A stretch of 17,574 bases of DNA, taken from assembly GCA_002352445.1 (NCBI GenBank), contig DEIL01000176.1:3449-21022 (forward strand), written 5' to 3'. The stretch comes from Desulfobulbaceae bacterium UBA2775 (GTDB lineage: Bacteria; Desulfobacterota; Desulfobulbia; Desulfobulbales; Desulfocapsaceae). Below are positions 7,629 through 15,550 of the stretch, one piece after another. The notes under the pieces were generated by a model that saw nothing but the letters and a program-made list of their open reading frames with translations, did not search any database and was not told the origin of the DNA. Each line of letters begins with the position of its first letter. Position 1 is the first letter of the stretch. A program made the translations under genes and the position numbers.

Positions 7629-7684
7629 ATTTGTCTTTTTTGTGTTGATGGGTGGTCGTTGAGATGGAACCCGAAAAAGGAGAA

Positions 7685-8944
7685 TCAGAGGGTGAGACTG
7701 TCTGGTTCAAACTGCAGAGTGGCAAAATAGTCTTCAGATCGTTCCTCTCGTCGTATAATCTCTACACTGTCATCCGCTGTAAGCAGCAACTCCTTAGGGC
7801 GCAGATTACCGTTATAGTTGAAGCCCATGGAATGGCCGTGGGCCCCTGTATCATGAATGATAAGGAGATCACCATCAGTAATGGGAGGTAAATTCCGCTG
7901 AAGGGCGAATTTGTCATTATTTTCACACAGAGAACCGACAATATCAACAGTTTCTATTTCAGCAGATTGTTCTTTATCCAGGATATCGATATGATGGTAG
8001 GCTCCGTACAAGGCCGGACGCATGAGGGAACTCATAGAAGCGTCGACACCAACATAGGTACGGTAGATTTCCTTCCTGTTTATTGCTGTGACAACCAGGG
8101 TGCCATGGGGACCGGTTATAAATCGGCCACTCTCCATGAAGAGTGCAGGAGTGTAGTCATGCTGTTTTTTAAAGCTATGGAAAAGAGCGGTAATCTCTCT
8201 GCCCATGCTTTCCAGATCCAGTTCGGGGACACCTGGTTCATACGGGATGCCCAATCCTCCGCCGATATTGATAAATTCAAACTCAATGTTTAGTTCAGCG
8301 CTGATTTCGGCAATCAGTTCAAGAAGCATTCGGGCAGTCTGAACCATATATTTATAGTTCAACTCGTTTGAAGCGACCATGGTATGGATACCAAAACGAG
8401 TTGCCCCTTTATCCTTTGCCTTACGATAGGCCCCGATGATCTGTTCATGACTGACACCGTATTTGGCTTCAAGGGGGTTGCCGATAATATCATTGCCTGT
8501 ACGTCTTGCCCCGGGGTTGTAACGGAAACAGATGAGCTCAGGCAAATTTGGTACCTTGTCTATCAAGTTGATATCATCAAGGTTGAGGATACATCCCCCG
8601 TCTTTTTCAGCTTCAATGAAAACTTCATGACTGGTGTTGTTAGAAGTGAACATGATATCGTCACCGTGACCACCAATTTTGCGGCAAAGTTGTAATTCCG
8701 TAATTGAGCTGCAATCAAAACCAAAACCCATGGACTGCATAATTTTCAGTATCCTGGGGTTAGGAAGCGCCTTGACAGCAAAGTATTCCTTGAATGTATC
8801 GATTTCATTAAAGGCGGTTTGCAGACGTTTGCCGGTTTCTCTTATGCCGGACTCATCGTAGATATGAAAGGGAGTTTGAAAGTGGCCTGTTATTTTTTTG
8901 AGTACAGGAAAAAGCCTGTTCTTAAAAGACTGGGACATTGGCAT
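7685..8944 (-). CDS. lysA: Diaminopimelate decarboxylase
   Basis: This fold-type III PLP decarboxylase converts meso-diaminopimelate to L-lysine, the last step of lysine synthesis. Length is 419 aa. PLP Lys58 sits in YFAVKALPNP, His187 in FGIHTM, the phosphate-binding GGGLG at 228-232, ESGR at 271-274, Cys340-Glu341 in the CENND variant of the usual CESGD, and Tyr377 in GFNYNG after HDTGAHG. The fold is shared with ornithine/arginine and carboxynorspermidine decarboxylases; the C-terminal DTGAHGHSMGFNYNG pattern favours LysA, although the CENND variant leaves some doubt about substrate. It begins 12 bp after the Lrp/AsnC gene, so the two are almost surely co-transcribed. Confidence 0.85.
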   Translation of the reverse strand: MPMSQSFKNRLFPVLKKITGHFQTPFHIYDESGIRETGKRLQTAFNEIDTFKEYFAVKALPNPRILKIMQSMGFGFDCSSITELQLCRKIGGHGDDIMFTSNNTSHEVFIEAEKDGGCILNLDDINLIDKVPNLPELICFRYNPGARRTGNDIIGNPLEAKYGVSHEQIIGAYRKAKDKGATRFGIHTMVASNELNYKYMVQTARMLLELIAEISAELNIEFEFINIGGGLGIPYEPGVPELDLESMGREITALFHSFKKQHDYTPALFMESGRFITGPHGTLVVTAINRKEIYRTYVGVDASMSSLMRPALYGAYHHIDILDKEQSAEIETVDIVGSLCENNDKFALQRNLPPITDGDLLIIHDTGAHGHSMGFNYNGNLRPKELLLTADDSVEIIRREERSEDYFATLQFEPDSLTL

Positions 8945-8956
8945 GGCAATATTCTC

Positions 8957-9415
8957 TTATGGTAGTTGCTGTATTGGGATTCGGCTGGTTTCTTTCACTG
9001 TTGATAGAACCGTCGATGTCTTTGTTGAAACAACGCCGGGGATTGACTGTACTTTATGGCACAGGAGGTGACCCAACCTCTTTGTGTCACTGGTTCTGAT
9101 CTTTACCAGATAACTATCCTCTCCAGCAACATAATGCACCTCCTGAACTTCTGGAATTTCCGATAGAGCAGATCCAACATCCCTGGTAGCACTGGCTGCA
9201 GTATTGACCTTGATAAAGGCAATAAGAGGTCGATCGAAGAGTTCAGGGTTTAAACGCACTTCATAGCCTTGAATGATACCCTGATTTTCCATCTTACGGA
9301 TTCGTTCAAGAACAGCTGAAGGTGCCAGGCCGACCTGCCTGGAAACTTCAACGTTGGGTATGCGTGCTTTTTCCTGCAGTATTGCCAGTATTTCAAAGCT
9401 GATGCTGTCGATCAT
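8957..9415 (-). CDS. Lrp/AsnC family transcriptional regulator
   Basis: A 152-residue protein with an N-terminal winged helix-turn-helix (about 20-46, including VEVSRQVGLAPSAVLERI) and a C-terminal RAM effector-binding domain (about 65-140). Family members bind amino acids and assemble as octamers on repeated palindromic sites. Being first in a transcript with lysA suggests control of lysine synthesis and probably of itself. Two palindromes at its promoter fit this. The ATG at 9413-9415 has a clear ribosome site (aagga). The effector is not deducible from the sequence. Confidence 0.9.
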   Translation of the reverse strand: MIDSISFEILAILQEKARIPNVEVSRQVGLAPSAVLERIRKMENQGIIQGYEVRLNPELFDRPLIAFIKVNTAASATRDVGSALSEIPEVQEVHYVAGEDSYLVKIRTSDTKRLGHLLCHKVQSIPGVVSTKTSTVLSTVKETSRIPIQQLP

Positions 9416-9438
9416 TTCTGTATCCTTCTGTTTGGGGT

Positions 9439-9480
9439 GAATATATTCTCTGTATGGCCATTTGTCAAGAATGATATTCT
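9439..9480. promoter_or_regulatory. Paired GAAT/ATTC palindromes, candidate Lrp-type operator
   Basis: GAATATATTC (9439-9448) covers the -10 box and AGAATGATATTCT (9468-9480) abuts the -35 box. Both consist of GAAT and ATTC half-sites with 2- or 3-base spacers. Their centres are about 30 bp apart, close to three helical turns, as expected for cooperative binding by an Lrp-like octamer. Autoregulation is inferred from location. Confidence 0.45.
9440..9468 (-). promoter_or_regulatory. Strong sigma-70 promoter for the asnC-lysA transcript
   Basis: Read on the minus strand, a perfect TTGACA (9468-9463), a 17-bp spacer and TATATT (9445-9440) precede the regulator gene by about 25 bp. This is the best promoter in the window. 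Confidence 0.75.
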
Positions 9481-9550
9481 GTTTTTCGAGGTTTGTTAAC
9501 CTGGCCTGCGGAAAGTTGGTGTGATCGTGACCGGAACGGTCAGCGGGGAA

Positions 9551-10948
9551 TTACTCTTTTTTATCTTTGAACCAGTCGGCAAGATTTTTAGGGTCAAGCA
9601 ATTGTTCCAACTCTTCATGGGGAATGTCGGTCCACTCTTTTGCCACATCAATTACCGGTCTCTTTTCTGCAGCCGCAATTTTACCAATTTCCGCGGCCTT
9701 CATATAGCCTATGATTGGATTTAGGGAAGTGACGAGGATCGGATTGAGAGAGAGTGAGCGTTGGTAGATTTCACGGTTGACTGTAATTTTTGAGATCGCT
9801 TTTTCTGCGAGGGAACATGCACTTCCCGTCAATAGTTCGATAGAATTCAATATGCTGGATGCGGCTACAGGCAGCATGGTATTGAGTTGAAAATTCCCTC
9901 CGAGTCCGGCAACATGAATTGTTGCATCGTTGCCAACAACCTGAGCAACAGCCATGCAGACCGCCTCCGGTATCACCGGATTTACCTTTGCCGGCATGAT
10001 GCTGGATCCCGGTTGAAGAGCCGGCAATTTAATTTCTGCCAGTCCTGCCAGAGGGCCGGAGTTCATCCAGCGCAGATCATTTGCGATCTTGCTTAGGGCG
10101 ATGCCCGTGGTTTTAAGAACGCCGGAATATTCAACTATAGTATCAAGACTACTGATACCTTTGTAAAAAGATGCGGTTGTTGTAAAGGTAATGCCTGTTT
10201 TTTCATTAATTTCAGCTATAGCTTTATCTGGAAAATCAGGATGGCAGTTGACTCCGCTGCCTACAGCTGTACCCCCAAGGGGCAACCGCCGAAGCCTTAC
10301 AAGAGTATCTTCAATTCGTTCGCAGCACTCTCGGATTTGAGCTGCCCATCCTTCAAGTTCAGCCTTCAATCGAATTGGCAGGGCGTCCATAAGATGGGTT
10401 CTACCTGTTTTTATAACATCTCTGTTGTTGTCGGCAAAAAGCAGGATCTCATCCGTCAGTCTCCCTAGGGCGGGAAGGAGGTTTTTTTCTGTCTCAACTG
10501 TAGCGGCAATATGCAGGGCAGTGGGAATAACATCATTACTGCTCTGCCCGAGATTGACATGATCGTTAGCCGATAGCGTTATCCCTTTATGTTTTGCAAC
10601 GCTGCAGATAACCTCGTTGACATTCATGTTTGTACTGGTTCCTGACCCGGTTTGAAACACGGAAACAGGGAACTCTTCCATCGGTTTTCTCGCCTGAAGT
10701 TCGGCAGCACTGTCTGCAATAGCTCCGCTCAGTTTATCAGAGAGAAGACCAAGCACGTTATTGGCAGCGGCAGCAGATTGTTTGATAAGCAGAACCGCTA
10801 GAATAAAGACCCAGGGGAGAGTCTGGTCGGATATTGTGAAATTCTCAACGGCTCGCTGAGTTTGGGCACCATACAATGCCCGGGATGGTACATGGACATC
10901 ACCCATGCTGTCGGTTTCAATACGATAGCTGGTGTTGGTTTTGTCCAT
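9551..10948 (-). CDS. fumC: Fumarate hydratase, class II
   Basis: It interconverts fumarate and malate in the TCA pathway. The 465-residue length and motifs are typical of the fumarase/aspartase superfamily: GSGTSTNMNVNEVI (101-114), VNLGQSSNDV, TGRTHLMDA with His185, and the mobile catalytic loop GSSIMPAKVNP (314-324). Class II fumarases need no iron-sulfur cluster and tolerate oxygen and superoxide, unlike class I. The ribosome site is weak. It lies 85 bp downstream of desulfoferrodoxin on the same strand, so the two may share a transcript. Aspartase is the main alternative; the GQSSND and IMPAKVNP wording favours fumarase. Confidence 0.9.
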   Translation of the reverse strand: MDKTNTSYRIETDSMGDVHVPSRALYGAQTQRAVENFTISDQTLPWVFILAVLLIKQSAAAANNVLGLLSDKLSGAIADSAAELQARKPMEEFPVSVFQTGSGTSTNMNVNEVICSVAKHKGITLSANDHVNLGQSSNDVIPTALHIAATVETEKNLLPALGRLTDEILLFADNNRDVIKTGRTHLMDALPIRLKAELEGWAAQIRECCERIEDTLVRLRRLPLGGTAVGSGVNCHPDFPDKAIAEINEKTGITFTTTASFYKGISSLDTIVEYSGVLKTTGIALSKIANDLRWMNSGPLAGLAEIKLPALQPGSSIMPAKVNPVIPEAVCMAVAQVVGNDATIHVAGLGGNFQLNTMLPVAASSILNSIELLTGSACSLAEKAISKITVNREIYQRSLSLNPILVTSLNPIIGYMKAAEIGKIAAAEKRPVIDVAKEWTDIPHEELEQLLDPKNLADWFKDKKE

Positions 10949-10979
10949 AGTTGTTGATTAAGGTACTGGGGGGAGGGTG

Positions 10980-11011
10980 CCCCTGTGGATCATTAACTAT
11001 CGCCACAGGGG
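10980..11011. terminator. Stem-loop between dfx and fumC
   Basis: CCCCTGTGG (10980-10988) and CCACAGGGG (11003-11011) form a perfect 9-bp stem with a 14-base loop. It lies 22 bases past the dfx stop and 31 bases before fumC on the minus strand. No T-run follows on either strand, so it may act as a weak or Rho-assisted terminator, a processing site or a transcript-stabilising hairpin rather than a classical terminator. Confidence 0.45.
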
Positions 11012-11033
11012 ACGGGGTGTGATTTAGCCAGGG

Positions 11034-11408
11034 TTAGGCTTTCCAGAGGCCATGAAGGTTGCAATATGCACGGGCTGATACATCACCTTCAATTGATGGA
11101 AAATAGGCCGTCGGTTTGTCTGATGGATTGAGAAATTGACGATAAACGGTATCACCGGCAATAAGCTCAATCCATTCTATATAGTGGTCGTCGGTCATTG
11201 GATGATCTACAGAGCCTACAGAAACCTGCCAGCCATCGCCTTTTTTCTCCAGGACAGGGACATGTTTTTCTACTGCAGCATCAGTTGTGTTTTCTGCCTG
11301 CATGACCATCTGTTGTCCACAGCACATCAGCTCAGCCGATCCGGCTGTAAGAACTTCAACAATGTTTCCACAGAGCTCGCATTTATATACTGCCATTTTT
11401 TCTGCCAT
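11034..11408 (-). CDS. dfx: Desulfoferrodoxin (superoxide reductase, 2Fe type)
   Basis: It reduces superoxide to hydrogen peroxide in the cytoplasm without releasing oxygen, a defence typical of anaerobes. The 124 residues contain a desulforedoxin-like N-terminal domain with the Fe(Cys)4 ligands Cys10, Cys13, Cys29 and Cys30, and a catalytic domain with the Fe(His)4Cys ligands His49, His69, His75, Cys116 and His119. The Glu47-Lys48 pair next to the active site is present. All expected ligands are intact. A strong ribosome site (ggagg, 11417-11421 on the complement) precedes the ATG. Only about 50 bp separate the start from MITE copy 2, so its promoter lies in that gap or within the element. 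Confidence 0.95.
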   Translation of the reverse strand: MAEKMAVYKCELCGNIVEVLTAGSAELMCCGQQMVMQAENTTDAAVEKHVPVLEKKGDGWQVSVGSVDHPMTDDHYIEWIELIAGDTVYRQFLNPSDKPTAYFPSIEGDVSARAYCNLHGLWKA

Positions 11409-11458
11409 ACTAATTTCCTCCAGTTAAAGTAAGTGGGAATAAAGCGGAGATTGCCTTA

Positions 11459-11614
11459 GGGCCTGTCCGAGAATGCCTTTTTGCCCAAACTGTTCAGAAT
11501 TACCAAAAAATAATGCTCGCAGGTAGCGTAGACTCAGATATGATATATATGGCTGTGTTTATTTTTCAATAATTCTTCGATTTTGAACAAAATGCCTATT
11601 CTCTGACAAGCTCC
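11459..11614 (+). mobile_element. MITE copy 2 (156 bp, decayed)
   Basis: It is a second copy of the 3685-3841 element in the same orientation, matching it over nearly the whole length with scattered substitutions and small indels. The left end reads GGGCCTGTCCGAGAATGCC (one base lost relative to copy 1). The right terminal repeat has several substitutions, and the flanks are TA on the left but TT on the right. This copy therefore looks older and probably no longer mobile. It lies between the divergent starts of dfx and the oxidase operon. No coding capacity is seen. Confidence 0.82.
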
Positions 11615-11835
11615 TTGGACTATGTGCACTCCTTTAAGAAATTACAACTCTGAACATAATCATGGAAGCCGGCACTTTCAATTAGATTTTTTGGAAATAG
11701 CTCCCATGTAGTAATTACTAGCAAAAAAAATGTTTATATAAGGTGAAAACCTTTTCTTGGCTGCGGTAGTGTGATAGTATGCCACCAAGTCGTAGAAGTG
11801 AAATTAATATATAAGCAAATTGAATCGGAGAAATT
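11615..11835 (+). promoter_or_regulatory. Leader region of the oxidase operon with small palindromes
   Basis: This gene-free stretch contains a perfect 12-bp palindrome TAGTAATTACTA (11709-11720), a short AAGGT-GAAA-ACCTT hairpin (11740-11753) and CTTGG/CCAAG arms (11756-11760, 11785-11789). The DOMON gene follows with a clear ribosome site (ggag). Together with the dfx leader (11409-11458) and MITE copy 2 it makes up the 427-bp gap between divergent genes. No convincing sigma-70 or sigma-54 promoter could be picked by eye; an operator role for the palindrome is inference. Confidence 0.3.
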
Positions 11836-12390
11836 ATGAAAACTAGAAAAATAATCAGTTTAGTTGCAGTGATCTGTGTGGTTTTGATGGCAGCTGTTTC
11901 AGGTGTATTTGGTGCAGAATATGACCATGAGGTGAAAGTTAAAAAAATGTCTTTTGGCTGGAAAATTGCCGGAGATACTCTTGCAGTGAAGATGTCTGCT
12001 GAAACAGAAGGTTGGGTTGGAATTGGCTTTAACCCGAGCAAGAAAATGAAGGATGCAAACTTTGTTCTTGGCTATGTAAAAAAGGGTGAGGCAAAAATAA
12101 TTGATGAATATGGCGATAGCCCTACAAAACACAGCTCTGATAAAAAACTTGGTGGAACTACTGATGCCACACTGGTAGGAGGAACGGAGGAAGGCGGCAT
12201 TACCACAATAGAGTTTACCATGCCGCTTAATTCTACCGATAAATATGACCCGGCTATTGATATCAATGGTGACACTGTAGTGCTGCTCGCTTATGGTCCA
12301 GGCCGAGACAGTTTTAAGACGAAACATAAATATAGAACTGCCCTGAAAGTTAACCTCAGTACCGGGGCTTCTGAAGCCGTAAAAAAATAG
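11836..12390 (+). CDS. Secreted DOMON-domain protein, probable heme b binder
   Basis: The 184-residue protein has an N-terminal signal peptide (about 1-26, cleavage near VFG-AE), then a single DOMON beta-sandwich: MSFGWKIAGDTLAVKMSAETE followed by GWVGIGF and MKDANFVLGYV. Met71 is placed like the axial heme Met of cytochrome-type DOMON proteins, and His164 near the C-terminus could be the second ligand. It has no CXXCH motif and no other membrane segment, so it should be periplasmic. It begins the oxidase cluster, 8 bp before the SCO gene, which suggests a role in electron transfer to, or assembly of, the oxidase. Family assignment is fairly secure; heme binding and partner are inference. Confidence 0.75.
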   Translation: MKTRKIISLVAVICVVLMAAVSGVFGAEYDHEVKVKKMSFGWKIAGDTLAVKMSAETEGWVGIGFNPSKKMKDANFVLGYVKKGEAKIIDEYGDSPTKHSSDKKLGGTTDATLVGGTEEGGITTIEFTMPLNSTDKYDPAIDINGDTVVLLAYGPGRDSFKTKHKYRTALKVNLSTGASEAVKK

Positions 12391-12398
12391 AGAAGACT

Positions 12399-13256
12399 AT
12401 GAAACACGGATCCTTAATTGTCTATCTCTATTCAATCCTCCTGCTGTTTCTTTTTTTGGGAGTGGGCATGGCCTATGCTCAGAGTGACAAGATGAATCAT
12501 TCTGAGCATGCAATGGTTACTCAGGAGGCAGAGAGTGCTGAACAGACACCGGACGGAGAGAAGTGGATCAAGGAGAAGACGGGTGAATATATTCCTCTTC
12601 ATATCGAATTTGTTGCCGAAGATGGTAAAAAAGTTACCCTTGGCAGTATAATCGATAGGCCGACCATCATTCTCCCCATTTATTTCTATTGCCCCGCTAT
12701 CTGCAGTCAAAACCTTGCTAATCTCGCGGAGGCAATGAAGAAACTCAGCTTCGTCCCCGGGAAAGACTACAGGGCAATTGCCTTAAGCTTCAATGACGTA
12801 GAGACTTCAGAAGTTGCCAGCCGGGCAAAAGAAAACTATCTCAAGATAGTTGGAGATGATTTCCCACCTGCAGAGTGGCATTTTCTTACCGGTACAATAA
12901 ATAATATCAGAGCAGTAACCGATTCTCTGGGGTTTCGTTTTAAGAAAATGGATGACACTACCTTTATTCATCCGTCAGCATTGATGATCGTTGATGCTAA
13001 AGGGAGAATTATCCGCTATGTCTATGGCTCTTTTTTGGCGGGTGATGTTGAAATGGCGCTCCTTGACGCGCAAAAAGGAACCCCGTCTCTTTCGGTAAAG
13101 AGGTTGCTTGCCTTTTGTTTTAACTATGATCCCGATGCCAATAAACCTCTTTTTCAGACCGTAAAAGTGTCGGTGCTGGTCCTGTTTGGTCTGGTTCTTG
13201 GTTTTGTGTTTTTTTACTTCAGAAGGAAAACGCAAAAAGAGGGGAGAGATGACTGA
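12399..13256 (+). CDS. SCO1/SenC family copper chaperone
   Basis: It delivers copper to, or reduces, the CuA centre of cytochrome oxidase subunit II. The 285-residue protein has an N-terminal signal or anchor (about 5-27), a His/Met-rich stretch (MNHSEHAM, 32-39) that could bind copper, and a thioredoxin-fold domain with the copper ligands Cys98-x3-Cys102 in YFYCPAICS and His191 in FIHPS. An extra C-terminal membrane segment at about 254-274 with basic residues after it anchors the domain on the outer face; many SCO proteins lack this helix. The gene follows the DOMON gene by 8 bp and precedes subunit I by 55 bp. Confidence 0.9.
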   Translation: MKHGSLIVYLYSILLLFLFLGVGMAYAQSDKMNHSEHAMVTQEAESAEQTPDGEKWIKEKTGEYIPLHIEFVAEDGKKVTLGSIIDRPTIILPIYFYCPAICSQNLANLAEAMKKLSFVPGKDYRAIALSFNDVETSEVASRAKENYLKIVGDDFPPAEWHFLTGTINNIRAVTDSLGFRFKKMDDTTFIHPSALMIVDAKGRIIRYVYGSFLAGDVEMALLDAQKGTPSLSVKRLLAFCFNYDPDANKPLFQTVKVSVLVLFGLVLGFVFFYFRRKTQKEGRDD

Positions 13257-13311
13257 CAATTTTGAAAAATTGATAATTCCAGATGGATAAGTAACGAATA
13301 GGACAAAAAAG

Positions 13312-14943
13312 ATGATCAAAACAGAATCCTTTTACGATACTCCGTCACCTGCCGGATTGACCGGCATCAGAGCCTGGCTTTTAACCCATGATCATAAGCG
13401 TCTCGGCCTTATGTACATGTGGGCCATTCTCTTCTGGTTCGTCATTGCCATGTTGTGCGGTCTGCTTTTGAGAACAGAGTTGATGAGTCAGGGTAAGACC
13501 ATTATGGGGCCGGAACTGTACAACTCCCTCTTTACCCTTCATGGGGTAATTATGGTTTTTCTTTTCGTTATCCCTGCGATTCCTGCTATTTTTGGCAATT
13601 TCTTCCTGCCGATTCAATTGGGTACTGATGACGTATTTTTTCCACGCCTTAATCTGTTTAGCTGGTACCTCTTTATGTTTGGTGGACTCCTGGCGCTGAT
13701 TTCTCTCTTTAGCGGGGAAGGGTTTCCGGATACCGGATGGACCTTTTATGTGCCCTTCAGTGTTGAGGTTAACACCAATGTCAGTCTTACTGTAATGGCT
13801 GCCTTTACCCTGGGGATGTCATCCATGCTGACGGGCCTGAATTTTATCACTACATTTCACCGCATGCGGGATAAACAAATGGGACTGATGCAGATCCCCC
13901 TTTTCACCTGGTCTCTTTACGCTACCGCATGGGTCCAGATACTTGCAACGCCTGTCATCTCTATCACTCTTGTGCTGGTCGTGGTTGAAAGGCTTTTTTC
14001 GGTGGGGTTGTTTGATCCTGATAAGGGTGGAGATCCAATACTCTATCAGCATCTGTTCTGGATGTATTCGCACCCTGCCGTCTACATTATGATTCTACCC
14101 GGGATGGGAGTAATTTCTGAAATAATCCCTGTTTTTTCCCGAAAATCCATATTCGGTTATAAGGCAATAGTCTGGTCCTCCATGGGGATTGCTGTTGCCG
14201 GATCGCTGGTTTGGGCGCATCATATGTACACTAGTGGGATGAGTGACGTTTCTGTTTTCTTCTTTTCTCTTCTCACCTTTCTGGTGGCGATTCCTTCAGC
14301 TGTTAAAGTGTTTTCCTGGGTAGCCACCATGTATAAGGGATCCATAGAGATGACTCCGCCGCTTTTGCTTTCATTAATATTTATCTACCTGTTTAGTATT
14401 GGTGGTTTGACAGGGCTTGTTCTTGGTGCAGTCGGTCCAGATATACATGTGCATGATACTCACTTTGTTGTTTCTCATTTTCATTTTGTCATGTTTGGTG
14501 GAACAGGGTTTGCTTTTTTTGCTGCACTTCATTTCTGGTGGCCGAAAATGTTTGGCATTATGTATGATTTTAAAAAAGCGTATATTGGTTCAATACTCAC
14601 TGCTATTGGTTTTCTTTTTCATTATATCCCAATGTTCATCCTTGGTATGCAGGGAATGCCTAGGAGATATTATGATTATCTTCCCAAATATGAAACTGGT
14701 AATTTTCTGGCTGGTTTTGGAGCTTATCTCCTCTGCATAGGCATACTGATAATGTTCGCAAATCTATTTATGAGTTTCAGGCAGCGTGAACCTGCTTCCT
14801 CAAATCCCTGGGGAGGGACGACATTGGAATGGACAGTACCATCACCTCCTCCTTTACATAACTTTGTTGACAAGCCGCAAGTGATGGAATTCCCATATGA
14901 TTTTTCTGAAATTGCAGCACAGGTCAAGAGGGGTGAACGATGA
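13312..14943 (+). CDS. ctaD: Cytochrome c oxidase subunit I, A2-type
   Basis: This is the catalytic subunit of an aa3-type heme-copper oxidase that reduces oxygen to water and pumps protons. It has 543 residues and about 12 membrane helices. Ligands seen: His77 (low-spin heme), His254 and His303/His304 (CuB), His389 (high-spin heme) and His391 (low-spin heme). Tyr258 is in place for the His-Tyr crosslink. Helix VI reads MYSHPAVY, the YSHPxVY signature of A2 oxidases, in which the D-channel glutamate of HPEVY is replaced by Tyr252-Ser253. The D-channel entrance acid (GTDDVFFPRLN, 104-114) and the K-channel Lys332 (AVKVFSW) are present. The start has a good ribosome site (agga, 8-base spacing). 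Confidence 0.95.
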   Translation: MIKTESFYDTPSPAGLTGIRAWLLTHDHKRLGLMYMWAILFWFVIAMLCGLLLRTELMSQGKTIMGPELYNSLFTLHGVIMVFLFVIPAIPAIFGNFFLPIQLGTDDVFFPRLNLFSWYLFMFGGLLALISLFSGEGFPDTGWTFYVPFSVEVNTNVSLTVMAAFTLGMSSMLTGLNFITTFHRMRDKQMGLMQIPLFTWSLYATAWVQILATPVISITLVLVVVERLFSVGLFDPDKGGDPILYQHLFWMYSHPAVYIMILPGMGVISEIIPVFSRKSIFGYKAIVWSSMGIAVAGSLVWAHHMYTSGMSDVSVFFFSLLTFLVAIPSAVKVFSWVATMYKGSIEMTPPLLLSLIFIYLFSIGGLTGLVLGAVGPDIHVHDTHFVVSHFHFVMFGGTGFAFFAALHFWWPKMFGIMYDFKKAYIGSILTAIGFLFHYIPMFILGMQGMPRRYYDYLPKYETGNFLAGFGAYLLCIGILIMFANLFMSFRQREPASSNPWGGTTLEWTVPSPPPLHNFVDKPQVMEFPYDFSEIAAQVKRGER

Positions 14944-14953
14944 GGGCAGTTGC

Positions 14954-15550
14954 ATGAACAACCGAATTGATAAAACCGGTATAAAAATAGGAATGTGGTT
15001 ATTCCTTTATTCAGAAATTATTTTATTTGGCGGTCTCTTTGTCCTTTATGCGGTCTATTTTTATAAATACCCTGAATTTTTTTCCGAGGGGGGAAAGGAA
15101 CTGAACAGAGTTATTGGAGCTGCGAACACGATTGTTCTTCTTGTTTCCAGTTTTACTGTGGCTGCGTCGATCACAGCAATTCAGCGGAAAGCAAAAAAGC
15201 AGGCCATTGCTTTTCTCGTTTTTTCAATTCTTTGCGGTATAATATTCCTTGTTAATAAATATTTTGAATGGGGTGCTAAAATTCATCACGATATCTACCC
15301 TAATTCAGAGACACTCGTGTCAGGAGAACCCGGACTGAATATATTCTTTGGTCTTTATTATGTTATCACCGGTCTGCATGGACTGCATGTTATTGTCGGC
15401 ATGACCCTGCTCTCTATCAGTCTGATCCTGGTAATGGCAGGGAAGGTTACCGAATCGAGCTATTCCATGCTTGAGAATTCGGGGCTTTACTGGCATCTGG
15501 TGGATTTGATATGGATCTTTGTTTTCCCGCTTTTTTACTTAGTTTTATAA
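14954..15550 (+). CDS. ctaE: Cytochrome c oxidase subunit III
   Basis: A 198-residue membrane protein with about five helices, the short form lacking the first two helices of mitochondrial-type subunit III. It carries the hallmark stretches FFGLYYVITGLHGLHVIVG and YWHLVDLIWIFVFPLFY. The ATG at 14954 is chosen because gaggg lies 7-8 bases upstream; the frame is open back into subunit I, and a GTG at 14933 or ATG at 14897 would add unconserved residues. With this start it begins 10 bp after subunit I. Confidence 0.9.
   Translation: MNNRIDKTGIKIGMWLFLYSEIILFGGLFVLYAVYFYKYPEFFSEGGKELNRVIGAANTIVLLVSSFTVAASITAIQRKAKKQAIAFLVFSILCGIIFLVNKYFEWGAKIHHDIYPNSETLVSGEPGLNIFFGLYYVITGLHGLHVIVGMTLLSISLILVMAGKVTESSYSMLENSGLYWHLVDLIWIFVFPLFYLVL

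Noticed and set aside
9481..9550. Small gene or RNA between fumC and the asnC promoter
   Set aside because: Only about 70 bp remain once the promoter is placed; no frame with a ribosome site and no stable fold was seen.
11459..11614. Non-coding RNA gene or CRISPR-like repeat
   Set aside because: The same sequence with inverted ends and flanking TA at 3685-3841 is better explained as a transposable element; only two copies exist and they are 7.6 kb apart.
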